A DNA stretch of 64,000 nt from Paenibacillus puerhi (GCF_009846885.1 NZ_WUWM01000019.1:62001-126000), one strand, 5' to 3'. Positions 43,816 through 54,948 are shown, counted from the stretch's first letter. A program made the numbers and translations. Notes: generated from the letters alone by a model not told the origin.

Positions 43816-45750
43816 ATGACCTGGCTGGCTCGGCTTAACCAGACGTATGAGAACCACGCCCATATTGTCGGGCAATTTGAAAAAAAGCGCAACGACCGCG
43901 AATACGCCTTGATTCCCGTATCTCACACGACTCAATCCGCCCATATTGAAGTGTATGTGGACGGAGAGGGGAATTTCATATCCGCGAAGGTGGTGGACAA
44001 AAGCGATTCCAGTACAATCATCCCTTGTACGGAGGCATCGGCTAGCCGAACAAGTGCGCCCGTCCCTCATCCTTTGTTCGACAAGCTGGTCTATTTGGCC
44101 GGCGACTATGCGCGATATTGCGAGGAAGCCAAGGGAACTCCCCACAACGACTATATGGCCCAACTGCAAGACTGGTGTGAGTCGGAAGCGGTGCATCCAA
44201 AGGTGAAGAGCGTGTATGCGTATTTGCGCCGAGGGACGCTGATGGAGGATCTGATACGCGCCCAGGTCTTGTGGACCGATGAACGGCACAAATTGATCGA
44301 GAAGTGGACATCGGCGGAGGAAGAGAGACTGGGCTTGAAGCCTGAACTGTTCAAGGTGATCGCCTCCGATCAAAGTGCCGCATTCGTCCGGTTCGCCGTC
44401 CAGATTCCGGGAGACGCGGAACCTCGTCTGTGGCGTGATCTGTCCGTGCAGCAAGCCTTTATCCGCTACTATGACAGGAAGCTGACCGAGTTGGAGCTCT
44501 GTTATGTCACCGGGGAACGGCTGCCTTATGCCGATAAACATGCGTCCCGCATCCGCAACTCCGGAGACAAGTCCAAGCTGATTTCGGCCAACGATACGAG
44601 CGGGTTTACGTTCCGCGGGCGATTCCGCACCAGTCGGGAGGCGGCGGCCGTCAGCTACGAGGTGTCCCAGAAGGCGCATAATGCGCTCAAGTGGCTGATC
44701 GACAAGCAATCTTACGCTCTGGACGGCAAAGTCTTTCTTGTCTGGGGAACGGGGCAGCTGGAGATGCCCGACCCGCTTGGCGATGGGCTGAGCTTAGGCA
44801 TGTACGATGAGGCAGACGAAGAAGAGGAGAACGGAGACAGCACGCGCAAGCAATTTGCCGGTCAAGTGCGGCGAGCGCTCCAAGGATACCGCTATGATGG
44901 CGATTATGAAGCCCATGTTATTGTGATGGTGCTGGATGCGGCCACGCCAGGACGGATGTCGATCGTCTACTACCGGGATATGAACAAGGAGCTGTTCCTG
45001 GATCGTCTGCAGCATTGGCATGAAACTTGCTCGTGGCGTCATCGCTTCCATAAGGATGAAGAGAAGCGGACGCTGACCTTCGAGGGCGCGCCGGCGTCGC
45101 GGGACATCGCTTATGCGGCTTACGGTCCGCGCGCTTCCGACAAGGTAGTCAAGGGGCTGATGGAGCGAATGCTGCCGTGTATCGTGGACGGGCGCAAGAT
45201 TCCGCTTGATATCGTCCGCAGCGTTACAGCCAGGGCTTCTAATCCTATAGGACTTGATGAATGGGAATGGGAGAAGACACTGAGCATAGCTTGCGCTCTG
45301 ATCAATAAAACCTATGAGAGTGAGGGATTCAGCGTGAGTCTGGATGTCCGAAATACAGATCGCAGCTATTTGTTCGGCCGCATGCTGGCCATTGCCGACG
45401 TGCTGGAACGAAGGGCGCTTGGACGGGACGAGAAGCGCGCCACCAATGCGATCCGGTACATGAATGCTTTCGCGCAGCGTCCGGGGCGGACCTGGACGAT
45501 TATTCAGTCCAATCTTCAGCCTTACCAGGCGCGGATGGGAACGGATGCCGGCTACTACAACCGGTTGCTCGATGAAGTAGGCGCGCAATTGGAAGCCGAG
45601 CATTTTACAGACAGACCGCTAAGCGGGTTATACTTGCTCGGCTTTTACAGCCAGCGCCATGACTTGTACCAAAGCAAGAAGGATCGGGAGACAAACGCTG
45701 CCCAGGATGGGAAGCTTGAGCCTGAACATAAAGAAGAGGGGGAAATCTGA
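43816..45750 (+). CDS. cas8c: Cas8c (Csd1), Cascade large subunit
   Basis: 644 residues. The ATG follows the cas5 stop with no gap (GGAGGCG upstream). I-C large-subunit sequences such as CYVTGE, FTFRGRF and LVWGTGQLE-type segments in the middle, and a helical C-terminal part (RSYLFGRMLAIADVLERRAL) are visible. It recognises the PAM and anchors target DNA. A candidate internal start for the small subunit lies at 45334. Confidence 0.94.
   Translation: MTWLARLNQTYENHAHIVGQFEKKRNDREYALIPVSHTTQSAHIEVYVDGEGNFISAKVVDKSDSSTIIPCTEASASRTSAPVPHPLFDKLVYLAGDYARYCEEAKGTPHNDYMAQLQDWCESEAVHPKVKSVYAYLRRGTLMEDLIRAQVLWTDERHKLIEKWTSAEEERLGLKPELFKVIASDQSAAFVRFAVQIPGDAEPRLWRDLSVQQAFIRYYDRKLTELELCYVTGERLPYADKHASRIRNSGDKSKLISANDTSGFTFRGRFRTSREAAAVSYEVSQKAHNALKWLIDKQSYALDGKVFLVWGTGQLEMPDPLGDGLSLGMYDEADEEEENGDSTRKQFAGQVRRALQGYRYDGDYEAHVIVMVLDAATPGRMSIVYYRDMNKELFLDRLQHWHETCSWRHRFHKDEEKRTLTFEGAPASRDIAYAAYGPRASDKVVKGLMERMLPCIVDGRKIPLDIVRSVTARASNPIGLDEWEWEKTLSIACALINKTYESEGFSVSLDVRNTDRSYLFGRMLAIADVLERRALGRDEKRATNAIRYMNAFAQRPGRTWTIIQSNLQPYQARMGTDAGYYNRLLDEVGAQLEAEHFTDRPLSGLYLLGFYSQRHDLYQSKKDRETNAAQDGKLEPEHKEEGEI
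45334..45750 (+). CDS. Candidate Cas11c, internal translation product of cas8c
   Basis: An in-frame GTG at 45334 is preceded by TGAGGGA with 6 bases between, a good internal ribosome site inside cas8. The product would be 138 residues, MSLDVRNTDRSYLFGR onward, all helical. Type I-C systems are known to make the Cas11 small subunit from the 3' end of cas8c. A later in-frame ATG would give 122 residues but lacks a ribosome site. The exact start is therefore a prediction. Confidence 0.55.
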   Translation: MSLDVRNTDRSYLFGRMLAIADVLERRALGRDEKRATNAIRYMNAFAQRPGRTWTIIQSNLQPYQARMGTDAGYYNRLLDEVGAQLEAEHFTDRPLSGLYLLGFYSQRHDLYQSKKDRETNAAQDGKLEPEHKEEGEI

Positions 45751-45752
45751 AC

Positions 45753-46637
45753 ATGAGTACATTGGATCGTAAGATCGACTTTGCCGTTATTTTGTCCGTC
45801 CGCAATGCCAACCCGAACGGGGATCCGCTTAACGGCAATCGCCCTCGGCAAAATTATGACGGGCGCGGGGAAATCTCCGACGTGTGTCTGAAGCGGAAAA
45901 TTCGCAATCGTCTGCAGGATATGGGGGAGTCCATTCTGGTGCAGTCGGACGAGCGGCGCTCGGACGGTCATCGCAGTATCAAGGATCGCGTGGATGCGAA
46001 TGCGGAGGTCCAGGAGTTTGCCAAAGGGAAGAAGCAGAATAACGAGCTGTATGCCCAGGCGGCTTGCCGCTCCTGGATGGACGTGCGCAGCTTCGGACAG
46101 GTATTTGCCTTCAGCGGCTCGGAGAGCTCGGGCAGCGGGGTTTCCATCGGAGTGCGGGGGCCCGTCTCCATCCATACGGCTGTCAGCCTGGACCCGATCG
46201 ATATTTCTAGTATGCAGATTACGAAGAGTGTGAACGCGGTTACCCCTAAGGCCGATCCGAATAAGAAAAGCTCCGATACGATGGGGATGAAGCATCGGGT
46301 GGATTTTGGGGTTTATGTATGCTATGGAAGCATTAATACACAATTGGCCGAGAAAACCGGGTTTACTTACGAGGATGCGGAGAAAATTCGTGAGGCGCTT
46401 ATCACTTTGTTTGAAAACGATACCTCTTCTGCACGCCCGGACGGCACCATGGAGGTGCATCAGGTTTACTGGTGGGAGCATCCGTCCAAGCTAGGGCGCT
46501 ACTCTTCTGCCAAGGTGCACCGTTCTCTCCAGATTCATTTGAACGAAGGTGTGATCGAACCAAAGTCGTTGGAGGATTACAAGGTGACTGTGGTGCCGCT
46601 TGAGGGTCTGGAAGTGCGGCAGTATGCAGGGCTATAA
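45753..46637 (+). CDS. cas7c: Cas7c (Csd2), Cascade backbone
   Basis: 294 residues, GAGGGGGA before the ATG, 2 bases after cas8. It opens with the I-C signature DFAVILSVRNANPNGDPLNG, followed by the RNA-binding RRM fold (DVCLKRKIRNRL) and a thumb region. Several copies coat the crRNA guide and divide it into six-base segments, which matters for reading the guide match of the crRNA-like RNA. Its end overlaps cas4 by 14 bases. Confidence 0.96.
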   Translation: MSTLDRKIDFAVILSVRNANPNGDPLNGNRPRQNYDGRGEISDVCLKRKIRNRLQDMGESILVQSDERRSDGHRSIKDRVDANAEVQEFAKGKKQNNELYAQAACRSWMDVRSFGQVFAFSGSESSGSGVSIGVRGPVSIHTAVSLDPIDISSMQITKSVNAVTPKADPNKKSSDTMGMKHRVDFGVYVCYGSINTQLAEKTGFTYEDAEKIREALITLFENDTSSARPDGTMEVHQVYWWEHPSKLGRYSSAKVHRSLQIHLNEGVIEPKSLEDYKVTVVPLEGLEVRQYAGL

Positions 46638-47283
46638 CGAAGAGGACTACCTGCTCCTTTCCGGAATTCAGCACTATAACTTTTGCCGAAGACAGTGGGC
46701 TCTCATTCATATCGAACAGCAGTGGGAAGAAAATGTTCGCACCATCGAAGGGGCTCATGTGCATCGAGTGGCTGATCAGCCTTTTATTCGTGAGAAAAGA
46801 GGGGATAAGCTGATCGCCCGAGCCTTGCCGGTCCATTCCAGGCAGCTCGGAATCACGGGAGTATGCGATGTCGTGGAGTTTGTACGCGATCCGGATGGTA
46901 TCCCGCTCGTGGGAGAGGAAGGGCTGTACCTTCCTTTCCCTGTGGAGTATAAACGGGGGAAGCCCAAGAAAAACGACTCCGACTTGTCCCAACTGGTAGC
47001 GCAGATGATGTGTCTGGAAGAAATGCTCGGATGCGAGCTGTCGCAGGGCTACTTCTACTACGATGAGATTAAGCACCGGGTGGAAATTACGGTTGCCGAG
47101 GCTGATCGGGAGCGGGTTCGCAGTGCGTTAAAGGATATGCATCACTATTTCCAGAGGCAGCATACTCCGAAAGCCAAGACGGGACCTCATTGCGCGAGCT
47201 GCTCGCTGAACCCGATCTGTTTGCCGGAGATGATGAGCAAGAGAACGGTTGCCAGCTTTATCGAAAGCAGGTTGATGGAATGA
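46624..47283 (+). CDS. cas4: Cas4, PAM-selecting adaptation nuclease
   Basis: 219 residues from the ATG at 46624, inside the cas7 end. RecB-like nuclease with the first Fe-S cysteine in YNFCRRQW and three more in CASCSLNPIC near the C-terminus. The catalytic Asp, Glu and Lys are in GVCDVVEF and PVEYKRGK. It trims prespacers and keeps those with the correct PAM, in complex with Cas1-Cas2. Its stop overlaps the cas1 start (ATGA). Confidence 0.94.
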   Translation: MQGYNEEDYLLLSGIQHYNFCRRQWALIHIEQQWEENVRTIEGAHVHRVADQPFIREKRGDKLIARALPVHSRQLGITGVCDVVEFVRDPDGIPLVGEEGLYLPFPVEYKRGKPKKNDSDLSQLVAQMMCLEEMLGCELSQGYFYYDEIKHRVEITVAEADRERVRSALKDMHHYFQRQHTPKAKTGPHCASCSLNPICLPEMMSKRTVASFIESRLME

Positions 47284-48311
47284 AGAAGCTCCTGAATACC
47301 TTATTCGTTACGACGCCTGACACTTATCTGTCGCGGGATGGCGAAAACGTGGTGATCAAGAATGAGGAGGAGGTCCTGGCTCGTTATCCTCTTCATAATC
47401 TGGAGGCGATCTGTACGTTTGGCTATGCGGGTGTAAGCCCGGCCTTGATGGGAGCCTGTGCCGAACGGCATATCTCGCTGACCTTCATGACCCGAAATGG
47501 CCGATTCTTGGCCCGGGTCACCGGAGAAGATCGGGGCAACGTCGTGCTGAGGAAGGAACAGTACCGGATCTCGGATGACGAACGAAGAAGCGCTTTAGCG
47601 GCCAGAAATATGATTATCGGTAAGCTGTACAATCATAAATGGATCCTGGAGCGGGCCGTACGTGACTACGCACTGAGGATAGATACGGCTCGGATTAAGC
47701 AAGTGTCGGCGTCGTTGAGCGAGACGATGAAGCTTGTACGGCATGTGGAGGATTTGGATATTTTGCGCGGGATGGAGGGCGCGGCCGCTGTGCAGTACAA
47801 CTCCGTATTCGACAGCTTGATCTTGCAGCAGAAGGAGCATTTCTTCTTCCATGGACGAAACAAACGGCCGCCGCTGGATAACGTCAATGCGTTGCTCTCC
47901 TTTGCGTATACGCTGCTTGCAAATGATACGAAGGCGGCGCTGGAGTCAGTGGGGCTGGACGCCTATGTTGGCTTTCTTCACCGGGACCGGCCGGGACGGG
48001 CATCGCTGGCACTGGACCTGATGGAGGAATTAAGGGGCGTTTATGCCGACCGGTTTGTCTTGTCTTTGATTAACAAGCGGCTTATTCACGATAAAGGCTT
48101 TCATAAGAAAGAAAATGGAGCTGTTATCATGGATGAAGAGACGCGAAAAAAAGTGATTATGGCTTGGCAGGAGCGTAAGCAGGAGAAGATTATGCATCCT
48201 TACCTAAATGAAAAAATTTCCTGGGGGCTTGTACCCTATGCCCAAGCCTTGCTGCTGGCCCGGTATATCCGGGGAGATCTGGATGAATACCCGCCATTTC
48301 TGTGGAAGTAG
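47280..48311 (+). CDS. cas1: Cas1 integrase
   Basis: 343 residues from the ATG at 47280, overlapping the cas4 stop. The beta-strand N-terminal domain is followed by the helical integrase domain. The metal ligands are the Glu in RGMEGAAAVQYN, the His in VGFLHRDRPG and the Asp in LALDLMEELRG. It inserts new spacers at the leader end with Cas2. Confidence 0.97.
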   Translation: MKKLLNTLFVTTPDTYLSRDGENVVIKNEEEVLARYPLHNLEAICTFGYAGVSPALMGACAERHISLTFMTRNGRFLARVTGEDRGNVVLRKEQYRISDDERRSALAARNMIIGKLYNHKWILERAVRDYALRIDTARIKQVSASLSETMKLVRHVEDLDILRGMEGAAAVQYNSVFDSLILQQKEHFFFHGRNKRPPLDNVNALLSFAYTLLANDTKAALESVGLDAYVGFLHRDRPGRASLALDLMEELRGVYADRFVLSLINKRLIHDKGFHKKENGAVIMDEETRKKVIMAWQERKQEKIMHPYLNEKISWGLVPYAQALLLARYIRGDLDEYPPFLWK

Positions 48312-48320
48312 GTGATTGCA

Positions 48321-48611
48321 TTGTTAGTCTTGATCACATATGATGTCAGCACATCCACCAAAGAAGGTCGACGAAGGCTGAGCCAGGTGGCGAAGACGTG
48401 CGTGAATTACGGCCAAAGGGTACAAAATTCCGTATTTGAATGTATATTGGATGCGACCCAATTCCGTAAGCTTCGGTATGAGTTGGAAGCCATGATCGAT
48501 AAGGAAACCGACAGCTTGCGATTCTACAACCTGGGCGATAACTATAAAAGCAAGGTTCAGCACGTCGGAGCCAAAGAATCTTACGATATGGAAAGTCCGC
48601 TCATCTTATAA
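48321..48611 (+). CDS. cas2: Cas2
   Basis: 96 residues from the TTG at 48321, placed 6 bases after AGGTGA and giving the family start MLVLITYDVST; a GTG at 48312 adds three residues. It is a ferredoxin-like dimer that bridges two Cas1 dimers. CVNYGQRVQNSVFEC is typical of type I-C. It is the last gene before the leader. Confidence 0.95.
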   Translation: MLVLITYDVSTSTKEGRRRLSQVAKTCVNYGQRVQNSVFECILDATQFRKLRYELEAMIDKETDSLRFYNLGDNYKSKVQHVGAKESYDMESPLIL

Positions 48612-48793
48612 AGTGCGAATGTGAAGCTCCCATGAAAACCCTGGTTCCTTCGCACCTCGAAATTTGTCGAATATATACTAGAATGATACAAAATAAAAAA
48701 AGTCAAGCACGGATTCATTCTTGTTTCCGTGAATCGAATAGAGAAATACACTAAATTGATGCCGCTATGAGATCAATGCTGTGTATTTTCGCT
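48612..48793 (+). promoter_or_regulatory. CRISPR leader
   Basis: 182 AT-rich bases between cas2 and the first repeat. They should hold the array promoter and the integration signals. TCGCACCTCG at 48647, identical to bases 2-11 of the repeat, is embedded about 145 bases before the array. No gene is visible. Confidence 0.8.
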
Positions 48794-51700
48794 GTCGCAC
48801 CTCGTATGAGGTGCGTGGATTGAAATACAAACCAAGGCGGGCAGCGAGAGACAGACTTTAGTCGCACCTCGTATGAGGTGCGTGGATTGAAATCCAAGGG
48901 AATGTTGCATCCGCCCAGGTAATCCCCTCGTCGCACCTCGTATGAGGTGCGTGGATTGAAATTGTGTTGCCGAGTAGACCGGACCGCATCCGTTCGAGTC
49001 GCACCTCGTATGAGGTGCGTGGATTGAAATAGGCATGTATCCGTCCACCAATTACGCCTTATCGGCGTCGCACCTCGTATGAGGTGCGTGGATTGAAATT
49101 GCCCCAATGGCGTTATGCTCCAATTTCTGCGCACGGTCGCACCTCGTATGAGGTGCGTGGATTGAAATCCAATAAGGTTTACTCACCTTTACTCACCCCC
49201 TTGTCGCACCTCGTATGAGGTGCGTGGATTGAAATATTAAGGGTATGCGTGCCGGGGTTTAATACCTTTCGTCGCACCTCGTATGAGGTGCGTGGATTGA
49301 AATGGAGTGTCTCCATTGTCCTTATAAAATCAAACCCGTCGCACCTCGTATGAGGTGCGTGGATTGAAATACCTGACGGGTTAATCGTACCAAAATTTAG
49401 GCAGAGTCGCACCTCGTATGAGGTGCGTGGATTGAAATAATTCGCATTTGCAATTCAAGCGAGTTCCGAGCGCGTCGCACCTCGTATGAGGTGCGTGGAT
49501 TGAAATCATCCGTTCATGGCCGCTGCAACGGACCCGTCGTGTCGCACCTCGTATGAGGTGCGTGGATTGAAATCCCGCCCTTTTCGGGAGGTAGCTCTTC
49601 CCAGGCGTCGCACCTCGTATGAGGTGCGTGGATTGAAATCCGGCAAGCTGGTATATTACGCATGGATACAGGGTCGCACCTCGTATGAGGTGCGTGGATT
49701 GAAATGTCTCCGTTCGGTTTACTGAATAGCGTGTATATCCCGTCGCACCTCGTATGAGGTGCGTGGATTGAAATCATCCCCTCCAATCCTATCCGGTCGA
49801 TCATTTCGGTCGCACCTCGTATGAGGTGCGTGGATTGAAATTTCGCGTCCCATGCGGGGTGGTGCGTGGTGTAGACGTCGCACCTCGTATGAGGTGCGTG
49901 GATTGAAATCTTGCCAGTCGATGAAAACCACTCCTGGAGGTCCTGTCGCACCTCGTATGAGGTGCGTGGATTGAAATTGGCCAATGCCTGCGAAGAAACT
50001 GGACAATAAACCGTCGCACCTCGTATGAGGTGCGTGGATTGAAATTGCATGCTCAGCAAATGCCGCGAAGAACTCACGCCCCGTCGCACCTCGTATGAGG
50101 TGCGTGGATTGAAATCTTACCGCCAAACCGTTCCTGTGCCCCATTCGTAGTCGCACCTCGTATGAGGTGCGTGGATTGAAATTCCACAATGATCATGGTT
50201 ACCGCTCCATCGATTTTGTCGCACCTCGTATGAGGTGCGTGGATTGAAATTTGAATCAGAGCTGACTCAAAATACATCCCCGATCGTCGCACCTCGTATG
50301 AGGTGCGTGGATTGAAATAGTGCACTATGTCCGTATCGCAATTCCCGAGGACGTCGCACCTCGTATGAGGTGCGTGGATTGAAATTAAGCACTTCCCGCG
50401 AGCATGCGTATGAGTCCGATAGTCGCACCTCGTATGAGGTGCGTGGATTGAAATATTAGGCGCTCACCTCCGTTTCGTCTTCGCGGCTGTCGCACCTCGT
50501 ATGAGGTGCGTGGATTGAAATTATACGTCTTCGGACGTTAAGGACGATGTTTACGTGTCGCACCTCGTATGAGGTGCGTGGATTGAAATTATACGGTAAC
50601 TAACGAGACGGAGGCAGCGGCCCTTGTCGCACCTCGTATGAGGTGCGTGGATTGAAATCGATCCGGACGGCAAATAGGTTATAAATTGGGCGTCGCACCT
50701 CGTATGAGGTGCGTGGATTGAAATCAGCAGTTACACAGTCACAGGAGTAATCAGCAATAGTCGCACCTCGTATGAGGTGCGTGGATTGAAATATCACATC
50801 CGGGAGGTCTACCACTATTTCCGTGGTAGTCGCACCTCGTATGAGGTGCGTGGATTGAAATCAAGCTGGAGACGGTGAACGACGTAAACGGCAGCAGTCG
50901 CACCTCGTATGAGGTGCGTGGATTGAAATCACCCGTCGTTCCGCAGCCGACCGGCCTGTACGAGGTCGCACCTCGTATGAGGTGCGTGGATTGAAATACA
51001 TACTCCGATCCTGGGCGAGGCAGGAAAGATTTGTCGCACCTCGTATGAGGTGCGTGGATTGAAATCTCACGTCTACGCTCCGCCTCCTCGGCCGCTAACT
51101 CGTCGCACCTCGTATGAGGTGCGTGGATTGAAATAGACGGGTCAAAATAGGGAGGCGGTCGCGAGGCGGGTCGCACCTCGTATGAGGTGCGTGGATTGAA
51201 ATCCCCAAAACAAAAGGTAAGGTCAACTTATTGGTGTCGCACCTCGTATGAGGTGCGTGGATTGAAATCGAGGCTATGATCGACCTGAAGCGCCTGAACG
51301 CCGGTCGCACCTCGTATGAGGTGCGTGGATTGAAATCTCATAATCGGACGAGAACAAGGTGTTAAGCCTGGTCGCACCTCGTATGAGGTGCGTGGATTGA
51401 AATGCCACTTTCGGAACACTCATCCATGTGGGCCGGGGTCGCACCTCGTATGAGGTGCGTGGATTGAAATTCGAAGGGCTGAACGACAGAGATTTATCAA
51501 TTATGTCGCACCTCGTATGAGGTGCGTGGATTGAAATCCTCCCTTGTATTTACTCCTGCTCGGGATCATACAGTCGCACCTCGTATGAGGTGCGTGGATT
51601 GAAATTCGTCTTTGACCTGATCGGCGACCACAGATGTTTGTCGCACCTCGTATGAGGTGCGTGGATTGAAATAAGTATCGTCGCTTATTGACGAAAAGTC

Positions 51701-54700
51701 ACAAGCGTCGCACCTCGTATGAGGTGCGTGGATTGAAATTACAACCTGACCATGGCGGCGGATAACACCCAGGTCGCACCTCGTATGAGGTGCGTGGATT
51801 GAAATTTAACCTTCCACACCATCCCCGGCTTGCTCTGCCACGTCGCACCTCGTATGAGGTGCGTGGATTGAAATTTCTTGAGTTGCTTCTGACGACGCTC
51901 AATCGCTGTCGCACCTCGTATGAGGTGCGTGGATTGAAATAATCACTTGCCCCTGCTTCCAAACGAGCTGGTCGTCGCACCTCGTATGAGGTGCGTGGAT
52001 TGAAATCGGCATGCTGCCACCGTTGAAGACAAACACGCCAGTCGCACCTCGTATGAGGTGCGTGGATTGAAATTTAGCCAGCGCCGGATTTCCAAGCTCG
52101 CTGGCGATTGTCGCACCTCGTATGAGGTGCGTGGATTGAAATGCTTCCGGCCCATCCATCCTGGTCTTGTCCTGCATCGTCGCACCTCGTATGAGGTGCG
52201 TGGATTGAAATACGATAACCTGTTGAAGCGCCGACTGCGGGCAAGGTCGCACCTCGTATGAGGTGCGTGGATTGAAATAGAAGTTGTTGACATAATGTTT
52301 TGGTTAGAAACCGTCGCACCTCGTATGAGGTGCGTGGATTGAAATAGGCCGAGGCCGGGGAGATCCGTACGGAAGTCCTTGTCGCACCTCGTATGAGGTG
52401 CGTGGATTGAAATAGGCTTTGCTCGATGAGCAATATTTGCAAGTTACGTCGCACCTCGTATGAGGTGCGTGGATTGAAATCCGGCAAGATTATGGAGGCA
52501 GCAGAACGATTGCAGGTCGCACCTCGTATGAGGTGCGTGGATTGAAATATCCATCGGTAATGCGTCGTTCTATCTATTTCTGGTCGCACCTCGTATGAGG
52601 TGCGTGGATTGAAATGTAGATCCGTCTGCACCGCGTATGTACGTTATGCACGTCGCACCTCGTATGAGGTGCGTGGATTGAAATTTGATGGCAGCAATCT
52701 CGTCCGGTCCTTCTCTCTCGTCGCACCTCGTATGAGGTGCGTGGATTGAAATACCTACTTGGTTATCAACACGGACGAACCGTATACGTCGCACCTCGTA
52801 TGAGGTGCGTGGATTGAAATACTTATGCGGCAAATGCTTGTCTAGAGCTAGTGGGTCGCACCTCGTATGAGGTGCGTGGATTGAAATTCCGTTCGGACCG
52901 GGCTCCGCGTTCAGCGGTCGAGTCGCACCTCGTATGAGGTGCGTGGATTGAAATTCCGTTCGGACCGGGCTCCGCGTTCAGCGGTCGAGTCGCACCTCGT
53001 ATGAGGTGCGTGGATTGAAATTTTCAAGTTGTACGTAGACGGCGTTTACAGGCAGGGTCGCACCTCGTATGAGGTGCGTGGATTGAAATAACCACTGCAT
53101 TGATTGGTGGTACCGGAATCGTGGTCGCACCTCGTATGAGGTGCGTGGATTGAAATTGCTCCATCGCCCATTCCTTAGCATCGTCCACCGTCGCACCTCG
53201 TATGAGGTGCGTGGATTGAAATTTCGTTGGGCTAATCCGGCATGACTAACCTAATAGTCGCACCTCGTATGAGGTGCGTGGATTGAAATCTCCATCGCCC
53301 TGACCTGCTTCATGTACCTCGGGTCGCACCTCGTATGAGGTGCGTGGATTGAAATTCCTTGATGATCTCCGTCGCATTCTTCCACTTCGTCGCACCTCGT
53401 ATGAGGTGCGTGGATTGAAATTATCGCGGGTATCTCTGACGCACGGGTCTATCCGTCGCACCTCGTATGAGGTGCGTGGATTGAAATTCGCCGGCTTGCG
53501 TACGATTGAGAGCGTACCATTGCGTCGCACCTCGTATGAGGTGCGTGGATTGAAATCGGGACCATGTCCGAGTTGGTTAAGGAAGCCATGTCGCACCTCG
53601 TATGAGGTGCGTGGATTGAAATAAGGCTTCAACCTTGTTAGTGTTAACCGGCACTTGTCGCACCTCGTATGAGGTGCGTGGATTGAAATCAAAATTGAAA
53701 CCAGCAGATCGGCAACTGCTGGAGTCGCACCTCGTATGAGGTGCGTGGATTGAAATACTCGATGAGCAATACCTGCAGGTGACAAACCGAAGTCGCACCT
53801 CGTATGAGGTGCGTGGATTGAAATCTCCGAGTTTCAGTACACGCCCCGCTTCGTCGCCTGTCGCACCTCGTATGAGGTGCGTGGATTGAAATAAAGTAAC
53901 AATCGTCAAAAATGTTGTAGTAGCCATGTCGCACCTCGTATGAGGTGCGTGGATTGAAATAAAGTAACAATCGTCAAAAATGTTGTAGTAGCCATGTCGC
54001 ACCTCGTATGAGGTGCGTGGATTGAAATTTGGTAATCTCCGCATCTAGAATGTCCATGTTGTGTCGCACCTCGTATGAGGTGCGTGGATTGAAATACGCT
54101 GATTAAAAAGCTCCAATACGCTAGGCATGGTCGCACCTCGTATGAGGTGCGTGGATTGAAATCATAATGGGACGGGCAAACCTTATTATCATGACGTCGC
54201 ACCTCGTATGAGGTGCGTGGATTGAAATCCAGCTGCTGACGAAGTATTCCAGGCTCAAGTCCTGTCGCACCTCGTATGAGGTGCGTGGATTGAAATATAA
54301 CTTATATATTAAGGAGGAAATAAAATGAAAGTCGCACCTCGTATGAGGTGCGTGGATTGAAATGTTCGTAACAAGGTGGGGAAACCTGAAGCCATGGAGT
54401 CGCACCTCGTATAAGGTGCGTGGATTGAAATCTTTTTTCTCAATTGTTCGGTGAATCCACTCACGGTCGCACCTCGTATGAGGTGCGTGGATTGAAATAC
54501 TTCGCGCCCAGCATCCGGCGCAAGTGGTCACGGGTCGCACCTCGTATGAGGTGCGTGGATTGAAATTGATTGAAAACGTGCCCAGAATCACTACGAGAGG
54601 TCGCACCTCGTATGAGGTGCGTGGATTGAAATGCATATAATACAAACAAACGTTCCTATTCAGGAGTCGCACCTCGTATGAGGTGCGTGGATTGAAATCG

Positions 54701-54948
54701 TTGGAAGAGGAGGCGATCCAGCGGGCCAGCAAGGTCGCACCTCGTATGAGGTGCGTGGATTGAAATTCATCGATTACCTTCAGTTGATTTCCGGCACCGG
54801 GTCGCACCTCGTATGAGGTGCGTGGATTGAAATGGTATGATTTGCTATGATGACGGATGCGAAAAAAGTCGCACCTCGTATGAGGTGCGACGGATTGAAA
54901 TCGGCATCGTCGTGGGGTTATCCTCTATGGGATTGTGTCGCACCTCGT
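48794..54948 (+). CRISPR. Type I-C CRISPR array, 91 full repeats plus a truncated one
   Basis: The repeat is 33 bases: GTCGCACCTC, GTAT, GAGGTGC, then GTGGATTGAAAT, forming a 7-bp hairpin and the usual I-C 3' end. I counted 91 full-length copies, unit length 66-70, spacers 33-37. All look identical except copy 84 (54399, one G to A in the stem) and copy 91 (54868, one extra base and a changed stem end). A truncated copy is at 54937. Decay at the right-hand end and cas2 on the left show that the leader end is left. Spacers 61/62 and 76/77 are exact duplicates. Confidence 0.99.

Noticed and set aside
48751-54807. Many long frames across the CRISPR array, repeating FNPRTSYEVR, FQSTHLIRGAT or ISIHAPHTRCD
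   Set aside because: These are translations of the repeat on one strand or the other, not proteins.
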